Origin: Ascaphus truei
Lineage: Eukaryota > Chordata > Amphibia > Anura > Ascaphidae
Length of the DNA: 64,000 nucleotides
Assembly (NCBI GenBank): GCA_036426205.1
Contig: CM071568.1
Coordinates: 41,356,784 to 41,420,783 of the forward strand
Direction of reading: 5' to 3'
Shown here: positions 1 through 10,277 of the stretch, one piece after another
How positions within the stretch are numbered: the first letter of the stretch is position 1
How the letters are laid out: every line of letters begins with the position of its first letter
The notes under the pieces: model-generated
Database searches by the model: none
Seen by the model: only the letters and a program-made list of their open reading frames with translations
Told to the model about the DNA's origin: nothing
Position numbers and translations under genes: made by a program

Positions 1-1103
1 ATACTTTTCAACACCTGTCCTTACACCTGCTGTACAAACCAAAGTTTCTGAATGTCTCTCTGCTATATCATCCTGGATGGCCCTCCGCCGCCTTAAACTC
101 AACATGGCTAAAACAGAGCTCCTCATAATTCCTCCCAAACCTGGCCCTACTACCTCCTTCCACATTACTGTTGGAACTACAATCATTCACCCAGTAGCCC
201 AAGCACGCTGCCTAGGGGTCACACTCGACTCCTCTCTCACATTCGCCCCTCACATTCAAAACATTTCTAAAACTTGTCGCTTTTTCCTCCGCAATATAAC
301 AAAGATACGCCCTTTCCTCTGTTGCTCGACTGCTAAAACTCTGACTCAGGCCCTCATTCTCTCCCGTCTTGATTACTGTAACTTCCTGCTGTCCGGCCTT
401 CCTGCCTCTCACCTGTCTCCCCTACAATCTATCCTAAACGCTGCTGCCAGAATCACTCTACTCTTTCCTAGATCTGTCTCAGCATCTCCCCTCATGAAAT
501 CCCTCTCCTGGCTTCCGATCAAATCCCGCATCTCACATTCCATTCTTCTCCTCATTTTTAAACCTTTACACTCTTCTGCCCCTCCTTACATCTCATCCCT
601 AATTTCTCGTTATGCACCATCCAGACTCTTGCGTTCTTCTCAAGGATGTCTTCTTTCTACCCCCTTTGTATCTAAAGCCCTCTCCCGCCTTAAACCTTTC
701 TCACTTTCTGCCCCACACCTCTGGAATGCCCTTCCCCACAGTACCCGACTAGCACCCTCTCTATCCACCTTTAAGACCCACCTTAAGACACACTTGCTTA
801 AAGAAGCATATGAATAGCACTGTGGATATTCTGAACACGATACATAAAGCTTGGCCCCCTGCAGACGCACTTACCAGAACTCCCTCCTACTGTCTCTGTA
901 CGTTCTACCTACCAATTAGACTGTAAGCTCCTCGGGGCAGGGACTCCTCTTCCGAAATGTTACTTTTATGTCTAAAGCACTTATTCCCATGATCTGTTAT
1001 TTATATTATCTGTTATTTATTTGATTACCCCATGTATTACTACTGTGAAGCGCTATGTACATTAATGGCGCTATATAAATAAAGACATACAATACAATAC
1101 AAT
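1..1103 (+). mobile_element. L2/CR1-clade LINE, 3' end (truncated by window edge)
   Basis: This is the 3' part of a non-LTR retrotransposon. It holds the C-terminal part of the reverse transcriptase ORF, a short 3' UTR with the segment 'tgtaagctcctcggggcagg' (927-946), a 'gcgctatataaataaag' stretch (1069-1085) and a tail of ACAAT repeats. The 'taagctcc..ggcaggga' box followed by a 'ggcgctatataaataaa' end and a short microsatellite tail is typical of L2-group LINEs and of SINEs that use their machinery. A second copy of the family lies at 23102-23929 and is very similar over its whole length. The assignment to L2 rather than another CR1-group clade rests on the 3' end. Confidence 0.85.
2..817 (+). 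CDS. L2-type LINE ORF2, reverse transcriptase C-terminal part (partial)
   Basis: The frame is open from the window edge to a stop at 815-817. The product is the thumb and C-terminal region of the reverse transcriptase of a CR1/L2-group LINE, which copies its RNA at a nicked target site. Recognisable blocks are LKLNMAKTELLIIP, the LGVTLDSSLTF block, SRLDYCN near residue 97, NAAARITLLFPR, LSWLPIKSRI and the C-terminal APHLWNALP and FKTHLKTHLLKEAY. These are the usual order and spacing of the family. The endonuclease and the catalytic YADD region would lie upstream and are outside the window. No frame break is visible in the part present, so the copy is relatively young or only 5'-truncated. Confidence 0.85.
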   Translation, partial: YFSTPVLTPAVQTKVSECLSAISSWMALRRLKLNMAKTELLIIPPKPGPTTSFHITVGTTIIHPVAQARCLGVTLDSSLTFAPHIQNISKTCRFFLRNITKIRPFLCCSTAKTLTQALILSRLDYCNFLLSGLPASHLSPLQSILNAAARITLLFPRSVSASPLMKSLSWLPIKSRISHSILLLIFKPLHSSAPPYISSLISRYAPSRLLRSSQGCLLSTPFVSKALSRLKPFSLSAPHLWNALPHSTRLAPSLSTFKTHLKTHLLKEAYE

Positions 1104-1150
1104 ATATATATATTTATTTAGTTAATGTGGGGCTGGTGTGTGTATTTTTT
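1104..1150. repeat. TA-rich microsatellite
   Basis: A short TA/TTTA-rich run follows directly on the ACAAT tail of the LINE and leads into the hairpin cluster. Confidence 0.6.
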
Positions 1151-1370
1151 ATTATTGTGGGTAGTGGGGGTGGGTGAAGGGGGTATTAGCCCCAACGGTG
1201 TTTGTTTAGGGCTTGCGGGGGGGTAGCGGGAGGCCTTAACCCCTTCATGACCGTAGCGGTATTAACCGCTACGTCGTGAAGGGGTTAAGTGCACCCGCAA
1301 CCCCCCGCAAGCCCTAAACAAACACCAAGGGCCAAATACCCCCTTCACCCACCCCCGCTACCCACAATAA
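1151..1370. repeat. Long inverted repeat with nested inner palindrome
   Basis: The left arm (1151-1222) and right arm (1301-1370) are nearly perfect reverse complements; for example 'tttgtttagggcttgcgggg' on the left answers 'ccccgcaagccctaaacaaa' on the right. Between them lies a second palindrome (1235-1288) built on 'ttaaccccttcat' and its complement. No coding capacity is seen. The structure resembles a foldback or MITE-type element, but I cannot define a target-site duplication. Confidence 0.8.
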
Positions 1371-1386
1371 ACCTGGCACGGCTCTT

Positions 1387-1542
1387 TAACCCCTTCATTG
1401 CCTTAGCGGTTAACCGCTAAGGTAATGAAGTGAGCTTTAAATGCATTTTTCCTGCCTCGGATGCATGCCGGGGGGTTCCGGTGCTGATATTAATGGTATC
1501 AGCTCTGGAGACCCCCGGCATGAATCCCAGCCAGGAAAAAGG
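1387..1542. repeat. Two further hairpins in tandem
   Basis: Two more inverted repeats follow at once. The first (1393-1430) has 'cttcatt..ccttagcggtt' against its complement. The second has arms 1446-1474 and 1512-1540 ('tttttcctgcc' and 'ccggggg' against 'cccccgg' and 'ccaggaaaaa') with an inner 'gctgata..tatcagc' palindrome. The first hairpin reuses the theme 'ttaacccctt..gcggttaaccgc' of the inner palindrome at 1235-1288, so the hairpins look related. Confidence 0.75.
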
Positions 1543-1548
1543 CCTGAA

Positions 1549-1893
1549 TTTTTTCTAAGTGCCGATCCGCCACTCATCCACTGCCTCTGAGCAGCAACTT
1601 GCCATCTTTTTCTTGCGTGGCTGATCCGCCAGTGAAACGGTATTCTAGAGAGGTGAATAGCTGCGCTTAGCTCCTCTCCTCTACTAGAATACAGGGTGGC
1701 TGAAAAAGTTGGATTTTTAGGCGGAAAGTGCCTTCTCGCCCCGCCACCGGCGGAAAAAAAAAACCGGCAGCAAAACTGGCGTGTTTTTTTAATCTCGCCA
1801 CTTTCTGGCCCCTTTCTGAATACGGATAGGCTTTTTAGGCGTAAAAGTGGCGAGAAGTGCCTTTTCGCCGCTTACTGCATGAGGCCCTTAGAC
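1549..1893. repeat. Short non-autonomous repeat, copy A
   Basis: This segment starts with 'ttttttctaagtgccg' and ends with 'cgcttactgcatgaggccc'. The same two ends bracket a segment of the same length at 46297-46640, while the interiors differ strongly. It contains an internal inverted pair around 'gtattctaga' (1641-1692) and several 'ggcg..cgcc' palindromes. I do not recognise a named family. It could be a MITE-like element with conserved ends. Confidence 0.5.
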
Positions 1894-2937
1894 TCAAAGA
1901 TTTAGGAAAGGATAATATAGTAAAGACGTTTGATCAAATCCGGGAAGAACAAAATATGCCCTATTATGAATTCTCAGATACCTTCAGCTTCGGGCATTTT
2001 ATAATAAACATATAACCTTTCCCCCACTAATGAATTTCGAAAAACTATGTATACTCGAAACAGACACGAGTGGGCTTACCTCACAAATGTATAAAGAAGT
2101 TACTTGTTCGGGAGTACAGTTTACTGATTCAACCGCCAAGAGTTCAATTTGTAGCACATTAAAGGAGAACGCATATAAAGTTATGATGAGGTGGTATCTC
2201 ACCCCGGTTAAGCTCTCCAAATGTATCTCTGAATATTCTCCAATGTGTCTAAAAAACTGCGGAAAACAGGCAGATTCGTTGCATATGCTGTGGTCTTGTC
2301 CTCAAGTTGCATCTCTCTGTACGGAAATTAAGAATTGGCTACAGAGATATTGGGCCTCGATATACCTATGGATCCTTGGTTATTCCTTCTAAATAGATCA
2401 GTGCAAGGCTTGTCCAGATCTGAAAATAAACTGGTTGCCCATTTTGCAACTGCAACGAGATGCGAGATTGCAGCACTATGGAAACAAAAAGATATCCCAC
2501 AAATCTCCAACATTCGTAACTGAATTTGGTTTGTTTGTCAAATGGAGAAATTAACAAGCCTGGTCAATGATACCGGCACTACATTTCAGAAAGTTTGGCA
2601 GCCATGGTTGGCTCAATCAGACTTACCGGGGTTGAGTGTGGCCACAATTCTGCTATAATAGTTGTAGATGCGTTCTCATTTGAAGTGACAGTTAAGGTTG
2701 GCTGCTCGATGGATTTATCTGAAGTTTCTATAAAAAGGATGGAGATGAGACTGTGCGGTGGTAATAGAGGTTGGACCAATCAAACACAAGAAAGTAACCA
2801 ATCCCCTTCCTCCCCCCCCTTTTCCCAGATGTGTCTTCTCTGATATTATTTTACCCCAGAAAATGTGATTTAATGATAAGTGTGTGTATATTTCGATTAA
2901 AATAAAATGTAAGTTACAAAAAAAAAAGAAACCCTAA
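1894..2937 (+). pseudogene. L1 LINE ORF2 C-terminal fragment and 3' UTR
   Basis: Broken reading frames give the C-terminal region of an L1-type ORF2: RWYLTPVKLSK (about 2189-2221), the cysteine/histidine segment ending HMLWSCPQV (about 2281-2310), then in another frame DPWLFLLN and a segment ending ALWKQKD (2335-2500), and further on MEKLTSLVND and VWQPWL. At least two frameshifts separate these blocks. A 3' UTR follows and ends in an A-rich tail near 2918-2929. A similar fragment lies at 61560-62775. The copy is 5'-truncated and non-functional. Confidence 0.75.
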
Positions 2938-3194
2938 AACCTCACTCAACACTAGCTCTAGTACCACTGTATGTCCTGCCTTTTTCTAAATCTATTTTGT
3001 TTGGCAGGGAAATGTTAGTACTACGCCTGTCAAACTGCCTGGAGTGTTTCTGATTGGACAAGCTTTTGGTGAGTGCAAGATTGCTTGATTGTGTGCAGTA
3101 CTGTATATTGTATATTTGCATGTCCATTAGATATATTTATTGTATTAGAATTTATAATAGAGTAAACCTGCAGTAAATATATTTTGTACAGTGT
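2938..3194. other. No gene seen
   Basis: AT-rich sequence without an ORF that resembles a known family and without a clear repeat structure. Confidence 0.5.
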
Positions 3195-3545
3195 TTTTGC
3201 TATGTCATATAAACACTGAACAATCTCGTATTTGTTTACCGCCACTGACAACGCAAAGTGCATGCAGAGAAAATATACTTGCTCCTCCACTACTTTGTCT
3301 CGGTGCGCATGCGTATAATCTTGTTGCATTAACAAGTGACGACACATGCTGTACGGAATACATGGCGACCACCATTAACAATACAAAGCATGCGCACTAC
3401 AGTTCCCTCACAGTGCCACCTTGTGATTGAAAGGGATTAAGCAATGTTATTGGTTGAGTAACACACTGCGTGAAACAATGAACACTATATGCTCTAGAAG
3501 AGTTTTGTGCGAGTCCTAAAATGTTGTAATTCTTTGCATGCTCCA
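3195..3545 (+). repeat. Non-coding segment repeated inverted at 18690-19065
   Basis: This stretch is recognisably homologous, on the opposite strand, to 18690-19065: blocks such as 'gagacaaag', 'tacgcatgc', 'gtgtttat' and 'actgtagtg' occur in the same order and spacing in reverse complement. It lies upstream of, and on the same strand as, the decayed Harbinger transposase at 10278-11060, from which it is separated only by about 440 bp plus the BEL/Pao insertion. I therefore infer that it is the 5' untranslated or terminal part of a Harbinger family. Confidence 0.5.
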
Positions 3546-3983
3546 CTAATAAAGGGCACAAAACATTTTGCACCACATTGAGCAGTTTTGGCTACTCCTT
3601 GTAAGGAACCTTCACACCATAAGTCTAATCTAAGAGTGCTGCCTCCTTTTTGTCTTTTTTTCTGCCACTGATGTCAAATATGTTTACTCTATGGACATGT
3701 TGTGACCACCTAAATCATATTCACCAGAGATGCACGAAGCAGCACAATGGTTTAAGCTGGTAAGTAAAGCTATGTTATTAAACCCCTGCTTATATGTGAC
3801 GTTAATGGCCAGTTTTCTGGAAAGGGTGCCCTGTACCAGTCATTTTAAAAAGCAAAATAGGTGAGTTTGGCAGTGAAGAGCGAGAGAGAGCAAATACAGA
3901 GAGAGAGAAAGTAGATGGCAGAGTGAAAGGGACAGAAACTGAGAGGGTAGCAGACTAGAAAGAGAGGAGAGGCGGAGGAGTGA
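3546..3983 (+). other. Possible 5' part of the Harbinger pseudogene
   Basis: This segment links the repeated block above to the BEL/Pao insertion site. The last ~50 bp are purine-rich and encode Arg/Glu-rich residues, as seen before the helix-turn-helix part of Harbinger transposases. If the BEL/Pao element and one target-site copy are removed, the segment abuts the pseudogene remnant starting at 10278. No intact frame remains. Confidence 0.35.
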
Positions 3984-3988
3984 CCTAC
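3984..3988. repeat. Target-site duplication CCTAC (left copy)
   Basis: CCTAC here and at 10273-10277 brackets the BEL/Pao element. A 5 bp duplication fits this superfamily. Confidence 0.7.
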
Positions 3989-4620
3989 TATTCTGAAGCC
4001 AGGGTCACGTTTGGTATGAATGGCTCCCGATAGCATTAACACAGTTCCCTTTTAAATCACTCCAAGTCCTGTAATATTTCCTCCACTTTATTGGGAAAAG
4101 GCAGCAGGATACAGATACTTGTGGATGGTGTGTAGTGGTGATTATTAGTTAAGAACTGGTAAAAAGAGATGGCCTCACCAAGGGGGATAAACAGAGAAGG
4201 TCGTGTTTCTTTTTTTAGCGTCCCTGTACCATAATTGTGTCTCGTTGTGAAAAGATAAGTTGAGGGTGCTTAAGTGTTGGTTTAAAAGGAATTATTCTCT
4301 AGTGGGGGACAATAGCTTGTCAGACCATTGGTCTGAACAAACCTTGTCGAGTGGATTTGGGCAAGACTATCCCTTACTGGTTGAGGAATTCTCAGTTAAA
4401 CTGCTTTATGCCAGCTCACCTGACTGTCCGTTGCTCACAAGTGAGGCAGATAGATGTGTCATGACCTCATTGATTACATCGCACCCCTTAGTGCTACCTG
4501 TGTTTGTTTGTATGTCTTGAAACACTTCTGCCTGTAAGCTTGAAGCTTAATTTGAGTGCTGACAAGCAGTATAGGGGGGTCGTATGGGTCAGCAGGAATT
4601 GAGTCTTTTTTCCATGATCA
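3989..4620 (-). repeat. BEL/Pao 3' LTR (left copy, indel-rich)
   Basis: It matches the right LTR along its whole length, for example 'tcacgtttggtatgaatggc' (4005-4024), but is about 120 bp longer through scattered insertions. It starts at 'tattctgaagcc', probably a corrupted form of the 'tgtatttccc' start of the right copy, and ends with 'ccatgatca' where the right copy has 'ccatgaca'. Confidence 0.75.
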
Positions 4621-4640
4621 TCTCCCTGTCTGTATCGTTG
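4621..4640 (-). promoter_or_regulatory. Candidate polypurine tract of the BEL/Pao element
   Basis: Read on the minus strand, the bases next to the 3' LTR are 'acagggaga', a purine-rich run where plus-strand DNA synthesis would be primed. Confidence 0.4.
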
Positions 4641-5279
4641 GAGATACCGACTAGCATCTTATACTTACATGGACCTGAGTGGAACCTTTATTGTGTCAGT
4701 ATCCATTCATTCACAGATATATCTCTTCCTACATTTCTCGAATACGAAGTGCAAGAGTCCATGTCCACCTGCGATGTTGACTATTTTGTATTTATTACTG
4801 GAATGATATGTCGTGATTTTTGCAAGAAAATAGGTATTCCGGCCCGTAATCCGACTGGGTATCTAGGTCTCCTGTGCTCACAGGGTTTCCTTTGTGGCCA
4901 AGTCTAACTTACATAGTCCGGTGGATGTCACAGTGCTCCAGGTTTCGCTTGGTGTTTGCATCTCACATCATGTTCCTTGTTTTACTATTAAATGTTCTCT
5001 TGGCACTTTGTGTTTCTCTTTTAGTCTCTGTGGACGTAGAAAACAGTTCCCTTTTTGTTCGCTTTGTAGTTTCACGTTCCACAGGCGGTGTATGCACTCT
5101 CCTTGGTATTTTTCCTAGCCCGGCGCCTTGGTTGCTTCTTAATTACCTTTGTGTCGCGTTTTGTTCGGTCAGATATAGGGATGTGGCTTCGACTGGTGCT
5201 TCCTTGTTGGAGCGGATTTACTGTCCTCCTGGAATAACAACTCTGGTTGTCGAATGTACTGCTCATAAGAGGGAGCTTC

Positions 5280-7001
5280 GTTTAGGGACGACTCCCCGAA
5301 GCGAGCGGCTGGGTTTGAACATTACGCCGAGCTAATTTGATCGGGTGGTCCTGAGGGTGGTGCTGTAGGCCCAGGTGATTGATTGGAATCGGTACCGGAC
5401 ATTCTTCACCTTTTCCTCCATTTAGAGGTGTCTGGCTTTGCGTGGCCATAAATAGTATCTTCTGGAATGAAGACCACAAAGTTGTTTTTTGTGTCATCTG
5501 GTCCCTTTGTAGGCCGCAGAGGTGCGAGGTGAACCTAGAGATGGCATGTTCTCCATTGTTTGGGGAAGCGCTCACCTTGGTGAACGGAATGGTAGCGGAG
5601 TCACCCACTGCTTAGTCCGTCTTGAAGCTCTCTTGGCTGTTTAACTTCGGGAATCCTCTATCTTCTTCCTTGATGGTGTTTGCTTGTCATCGTTCCTTGT
5701 TGTCTGGAATGCTGGTGCACCGTTGTTCATCGGTACATTTCTCTTGCACGAGAACATCTACGCGTAGTTTGGTGAAACGCTTTTGTGTTTCTTTGTTAAC
5801 TGCCATCGGGAGTTGTTTTTCTCCCTGGAACATGACGAAGAACAGTCTCTTTTGTCCTTGTACATCCTTTTGGGAGAATGTCTCTGCAACTGTTCCCTCT
5901 TACGTGTTTGAACGAAACAGTCCTTTTGACACTGTGGCTTGCCTATGGGGCGCAATCTTTTGCGGCTAGCCAGCCGGGCAGTGGCTGCTTGTCGCTTACA
6001 CTTCTGTGGAGAGGAACAACTGATGCCTTAGCGTGCCATACTCGCGAGAGACTATTTGATCGTTTATTAATTGCCATTTGGCGTATCCCTTGTTGTTACC
6101 TTGGGAGGTCACTTCCTCCCCTTGTGGAGGTCGACTCATTGTCCTTAGCTGTACTGGACTGCTGAGCATCCTAAGCCATTGTCACATCGATCGAGGAGGG
6201 ATGTCTTTGTTGGTTCAGGGGTTATTACCTTGTCTTTTTCTTCGACTTGGCCCTTCGGTCACTTGGAGATGGCCAAGATATGGTTCAGAGAGAGATGTGT
6301 GCACATTCTGTCACCTCCGTTCTGCGGGCATCGACGTAGTCTTGCCCGTGCTCTTTGTAGTGCACGGTGCCCACTATCACCATCCTAGGTCGAGTCTTTG
6401 GCGTATGGCGCGTTGTGGGGTCCGTTTGCTGTTTACGGCTATTTGTACCCTCATGATGTCCCTACGAGCAGCAGCAGGATCTTGGCGTCTTGTTCCACCG
6501 GCCGGATGTGGTGGGCTATTCCTGAGGTGGGGGGTAATGGAGTTCCACGTTGGTGTGGGTATCTAGTCCACGTTTGGCCATGTGGTTGCACTCGATGAGT
6601 GTGGGAAGGGGCCATGTTCCACTTTGCCGTCTATGAGCATATGGTGTTAGCCATTCACTCTCGCCCTGTGGTCTCCATTTGCCCTGCGCACGTTCTGAGA
6701 GTGTAAGGAGAAGCATCATCTTGTATGTTTAAACATGCGAAGAACTCTGACCGACCAGTGATCGGTTGCTCTGGTCGTCGAGGATTGTGGTACATACTGA
6801 ATAGCCTTCTAGGTTGCCTGGGGGGTGCACTGCGACAAGGCATATTTTGGAGTGGACATTTTGGTCACTTCTTTTCGCAAATTTCAGTGCGCGAGTGACG
6901 GATGTTGACTCTCCTTCTTCTCTCCCCCGCCATGCTCCGCTACGGAGGATGGTTCTTGAGTTGGTGGAATGTATCGCCTCTGGGTGTAACAACACTGTCA
7001 C
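5280..7001 (-). pseudogene. BEL/Pao pol: protease, linker and start of reverse transcriptase
   Basis: Minus-strand fragments in several frames form the N-terminal half of a BEL/Pao Pol. The protease block SKICLVAVHPPGN is followed by ILDDQSNRSL (about 6760-6790), the aspartic protease motif of this superfamily. Next come SPYTLRTCAGQ and PLPTLIEC, then LLLLGRDIMRV (about 6440-6475) and QRLDLGWVIVG (about 6350-6385), conserved blocks between protease and reverse transcriptase. PNNGEHAISRF (about 5534-5566) marks the start of the reverse transcriptase. Frame changes occur every 100-200 bp. Downstream of about 5280 I cannot recognise catalytic motifs. Confidence 0.8.
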
Positions 7002-9503
7002 ATGGCTTGTTCACTCTCGCACACTGTGCATTTGATCTCTTCCTTACGTCCCTGCTGGCTGTGAGTGTGGAACCGCAGCACTTGAAGCAAACTCGAATTC
7101 TCCAAGTAATCTCTGCGTTCCTCAGGGACTTCATCCTGAACCCAAAGCACTTGTTGAGTGGGTGTGGCTTCTGTGTATGGGACATTCCTGTTTGGTGTCC
7201 CTTGGTTCCTTGTCTCAGCGACCGAACTGATCGGGAGTAGTTTGGGTCTGTGGGAGGCACGTCCGTCCTGCGGCCGAGACGGGTGTTGGGGTTACACATA
7301 TCTCGTCGCTGGTCTCTCGTTCTTCAGGTCTGCTCGCACTGTATGTGGTTGCGCACCTAAGATGAAACTGGGATCGGTCCTTGTCCTTGCCGCTTCGCGG
7401 ATGAAGCTCACGAAGAATGAGAATGGGGGAAGACAACCTGCTTCTCCTTTTGTATTGGAACTTGTGAAAGCCACTTTCTTGGAGGTTGAAGGGTAGCTTC
7501 TCCGGATGGTCTCACTCCCACGAGCTGAATCTAGGGCGTTGAGACTATTAAGGAATGGTTTCCTTGCGAACTCCAGTTCTTGCAGCAGGTCTCCAAGATC
7601 TCGTAACTTCGAGTAGTCTTTAGTTGTGATCTTGGGGAAGCTCTCGATTCTTTGAAGAGTGAATCTTCGACTGCTTCGGGGCTGCCATAGACTCTTCTGC
7701 CTTTCCCACACTAGGTCAAAGACCTACTTGGGGTTGATGCGCGTTTGCCGCTCCGAGTCTCTGCGCTTGCTCCTGGATACGTTCCCAGGAACTTGACTAA
7801 CAGGTTGAGCTCTTCCCTTGCTGAGAAGTCCAAGCTGTCGATTGCGTCTTTGAACGTGAACTTCCACGTCCGGTAGTTCTCAGGGCGGCGTCGTCAAAGC
7901 TGATGAGTCCTGCGTGCACCAAGTCGCGCCGATATGTACTTGGCTATGTCTGTCAGACCTGAGACATCGGCGCGTTTGCCCCGTTCTGAGGTAGTTGCTG
8001 GGACGGTCTGTGCGGTCGCCTCTTCCTTTTGGCGTGGAGCGTGATGGCTGCTGGCTAGTGTAGGGGTCTGTTTTCTCCCGCGTGGGTGTACCTGGATGGC
8101 GAGCCCTTGTGGTGCATCCGTGTGCGCGCTGGCGTGTGGATCACTGTTGTGGCTGTGGCTATCCCAGGCAGCATGTGCCATTGCAGGAACGGCATCTCTC
8201 CTCGTGGGCCTAGCAGGTCTTCGGTATCTTGGAGTCGCTCATCCGTGTTGATTGGTGCGCTGGTATTTACACTGAAGAGGCTCCTTACGTAGTTCTTCAG
8301 TGCGTCGGCCGGATCCTCTGAGCAATCCGTCTGTACGGTTGCTCCCCGCCGTCCTGTTGGCCGCTGCTTCTAGGACTTCGGCTTGGGCTATAGCAGCGGC
8401 GGCTTCCTCTCTTGATTAGTGCCCTAGTTCTGCATCAAATTCGGCTTTCTCCTACGCGCAGTGGGCTGCGGCAGTATAGCGGTGGCGTTAGCGGCAGCGT
8501 TAGCGGCGGCTGTCTGTTCCTCCTCTTCTATGCGCGCTCTTCCTGCTCTTATGGCTGCCCTCTCTGCGACTATATTCGGCCCTGGCACGTGCGGCCTCTG
8601 CGGAGGCTCGTGCCTGTAGCGCTGGACGCGTAGATCGCGCTGATCTTGCTGACCTTGAGGAATGCCTGGATGTGCTGAGCGCTGCGATGCGGTTTCCAGC
8701 AAAGGTCTTCCTCTTACTCTCGGCTTCCGTGATAGAGTTCGCACGCGGCTGTCACGTGTCAAGTCAATATTGAGCTGAGTCCCTTTCTTGCAGGCTTTCA
8801 CCGGTTGTTAGCCCTGGCCAGGTAAGTGACGTATGCCTCTGACAGTCTTTGGTAGCGTGCGTGATCTATCTTTAATTGAGTTATTGCCTGCTCGAGCTGT
8901 GCACAGAATTGCCAGCGCCGGCGACATTGCATACCCCAGTGCGGTTGTTTCCCAGGCCAACTCTAATTTGGCGCGGTGCGCTTCAATGTCAGTCTCATAT
9001 TTTTCGCGGGCCTTTTGTGTCATGTGGACTGTCTGTTTAGGCCTTGCGCCTGCCTGCGCCTGTTGCAGATGCGCAGCGGTATCTGTGTCTGAGGAGATCG
9101 CTTTCCTGCGTGATGTCTGGTGAGGCTCTGAGTTCTTGCCATGCTGTAGGTGTGTGTAGGCCTTTTGCCAGTGGCGTGTTGGCGTGGGTCTTTTACCTTT
9201 CAGCGATGGGCGTTCTGTCTCAGATGATGCCGAGCGGTGTCTGCAGCGTGCAGCGTTGGGGTAGCTGTACTTACAGGTGTCCGTTGGCTCCTCACTGTGG
9301 GGCTGAGTAGCGGTGGACTCAACGAGAAAAAGGAGATAGGAATTGTGAGAAAGCACTGTTTGTTGCAAGGCTGCTGTGCAGTTTGAGCTACTGGTTGTCT
9401 GTGAAAGCGCAGGCTGTGTGCAGTTGCAAAGGCTGCTCTGTGTAGTCATGGAGTCTGGAGTAGTCAGCTCCGTAATGTCTGTAAGGCCACAGATAATTTT
9501 CAC
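7002..9503 (-). pseudogene. BEL/Pao gag with zinc knuckles, frame-broken
   Basis: The gag of a BEL/Pao element runs on the minus strand from about 9503 to 7000 in at least five frame segments. An N-terminal 231-codon stretch (9503-8808) holds the Arg/Lys-rich MTQKAREKYE helix. An Arg/Ala/Glu-rich coiled segment follows (8801-8424). The DUF1759-type core includes DIAKYISARL (about 7920-7950) and FPKITTKDYSKLRDLGDLL (about 7583-7639). The C-terminal part carries QKPHPLNKCFGFRMKSL and CFKCCGST (about 7030-7176), the cysteine/histidine knuckle region that binds RNA. Gag would form the particle shell. Breaks are single-base type, so some may be sequence errors. Confidence 0.8.
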
Positions 9504-9729
9504 TCTGCAGGGGATGCTCTTGTACTATTAGCAAGTAAGCCTGCTCACTGTCTTTGCATAAGCTGTGGTTGTTTGCTGTGTAGAGACTTGTGGCTCGTGT
9601 AGCAACGTGTCTTGTGCAGTGTGGTGAGAGACTGCTGTTTATTTTGTATGTAAGCTGCTTGCTTTTTCTTTAGCATAAAGGCTGTGGGTAGCGCTCCTCT
9701 GTGTGTATTTCCCAAGGCACACGGTCCTC

Positions 9730-9755
9730 TTTTCCCAATTTCCCAATTTCCCAAT
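9730..9755. repeat. Three tandem copies of a 9 bp unit at the 5' LTR edge
   Basis: The unit 'tttcccaat' is repeated three times immediately inside the right LTR, where a primer binding site is expected. A related 'tgtatttcccaagg' motif occurs both at 9699 and at the LTR start at 9760. Confidence 0.55.
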
Positions 9756-9759
9756 TGTG

Positions 9760-10272
9760 TGTATTTCCCAAGGCCAGGGTCACGTTTGGTATGAATGGCT
9801 CCCATAGCATTACACAGTTCCCTTTTAAATCACTCCAAGTCCTGTATATTCCTCCACTTTATTGGGAAAAGGCAGCAGGATACAGATACTTGGTGGATGG
9901 TGTGTAGTGGTGATTATTAGTTAAGAACCGGTAAAAAGAGATGGCTCACCAAGGGGGATAACAGAGAAAGGGGTTCTTTTTACTCACTGTTCTCCAGGGT
10001 GAAAAGGAAGTGAGGTGCAGTGTGGGTAAAGGAATAGTCTAGGGGCAGACCATGTCTGAACAAACAGGAGGAGGGCAGACTAGCCCATTCTGGTGAGGAT
10101 CTCAGAACCTGCTGTAGCAGTCTCACTGACTGCCTGCTCACAGGCAAAAGGCAAACATATTATACATCACACAGGCACGGGTGTGTGTATGTGGAACCAA
10201 TGCCTGTCTGAACTTAAGGAGCTGACAAGCAGAAGGGGGGTCGGGCAGGAATGTGATTCTTGTTCCATGACA
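9760..10272 (-). repeat. BEL/Pao 5' LTR (right copy)
   Basis: In plus orientation it runs from TGTATTT to ATGACA and matches the left LTR. It is followed by the CCTAC target duplication at 10273-10277. The copy is cleaner than the left one. Confidence 0.75.
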
Positions 10273-10277
10273 CCTAC
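10273..10277. repeat. Target-site duplication CCTAC (right copy)
   Basis: This is the partner of 3984-3988 and marks the right end of the BEL/Pao insertion. Confidence 0.7.

Larger units (their letters stand above)
3989..10272 (-). mobile_element. BEL/Pao LTR retrotransposon, defective
   Basis: Two direct repeats of 0.5-0.6 kb bracket a 5.1 kb interior. On the minus strand the interior encodes fragments of a BEL/Pao gag, zinc knuckle, protease and the start of the reverse transcriptase, in the right order. The reverse transcriptase catalytic core, RNase H and integrase are not recognisable, and the interior is shorter than I would expect for the family, so an internal deletion is likely. The element is inserted in a Harbinger transposase copy. 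The left LTR differs from the right one by many small insertions and deletions, which suggests poor base accuracy there. Confidence 0.85.

Noticed and set aside
4260..7496. Many plus-strand frames of 60-160 codons over the BEL/Pao element
   Set aside because: They are antisense to gag and pol fragments that have clear family motifs on the minus strand.
9730..9760. tRNA-type primer binding site of the BEL/Pao element
   Set aside because: The bases inside the LTR are a 9 bp tandem repeat, and no clear complement of a tRNA 3' end could be recognised by eye.
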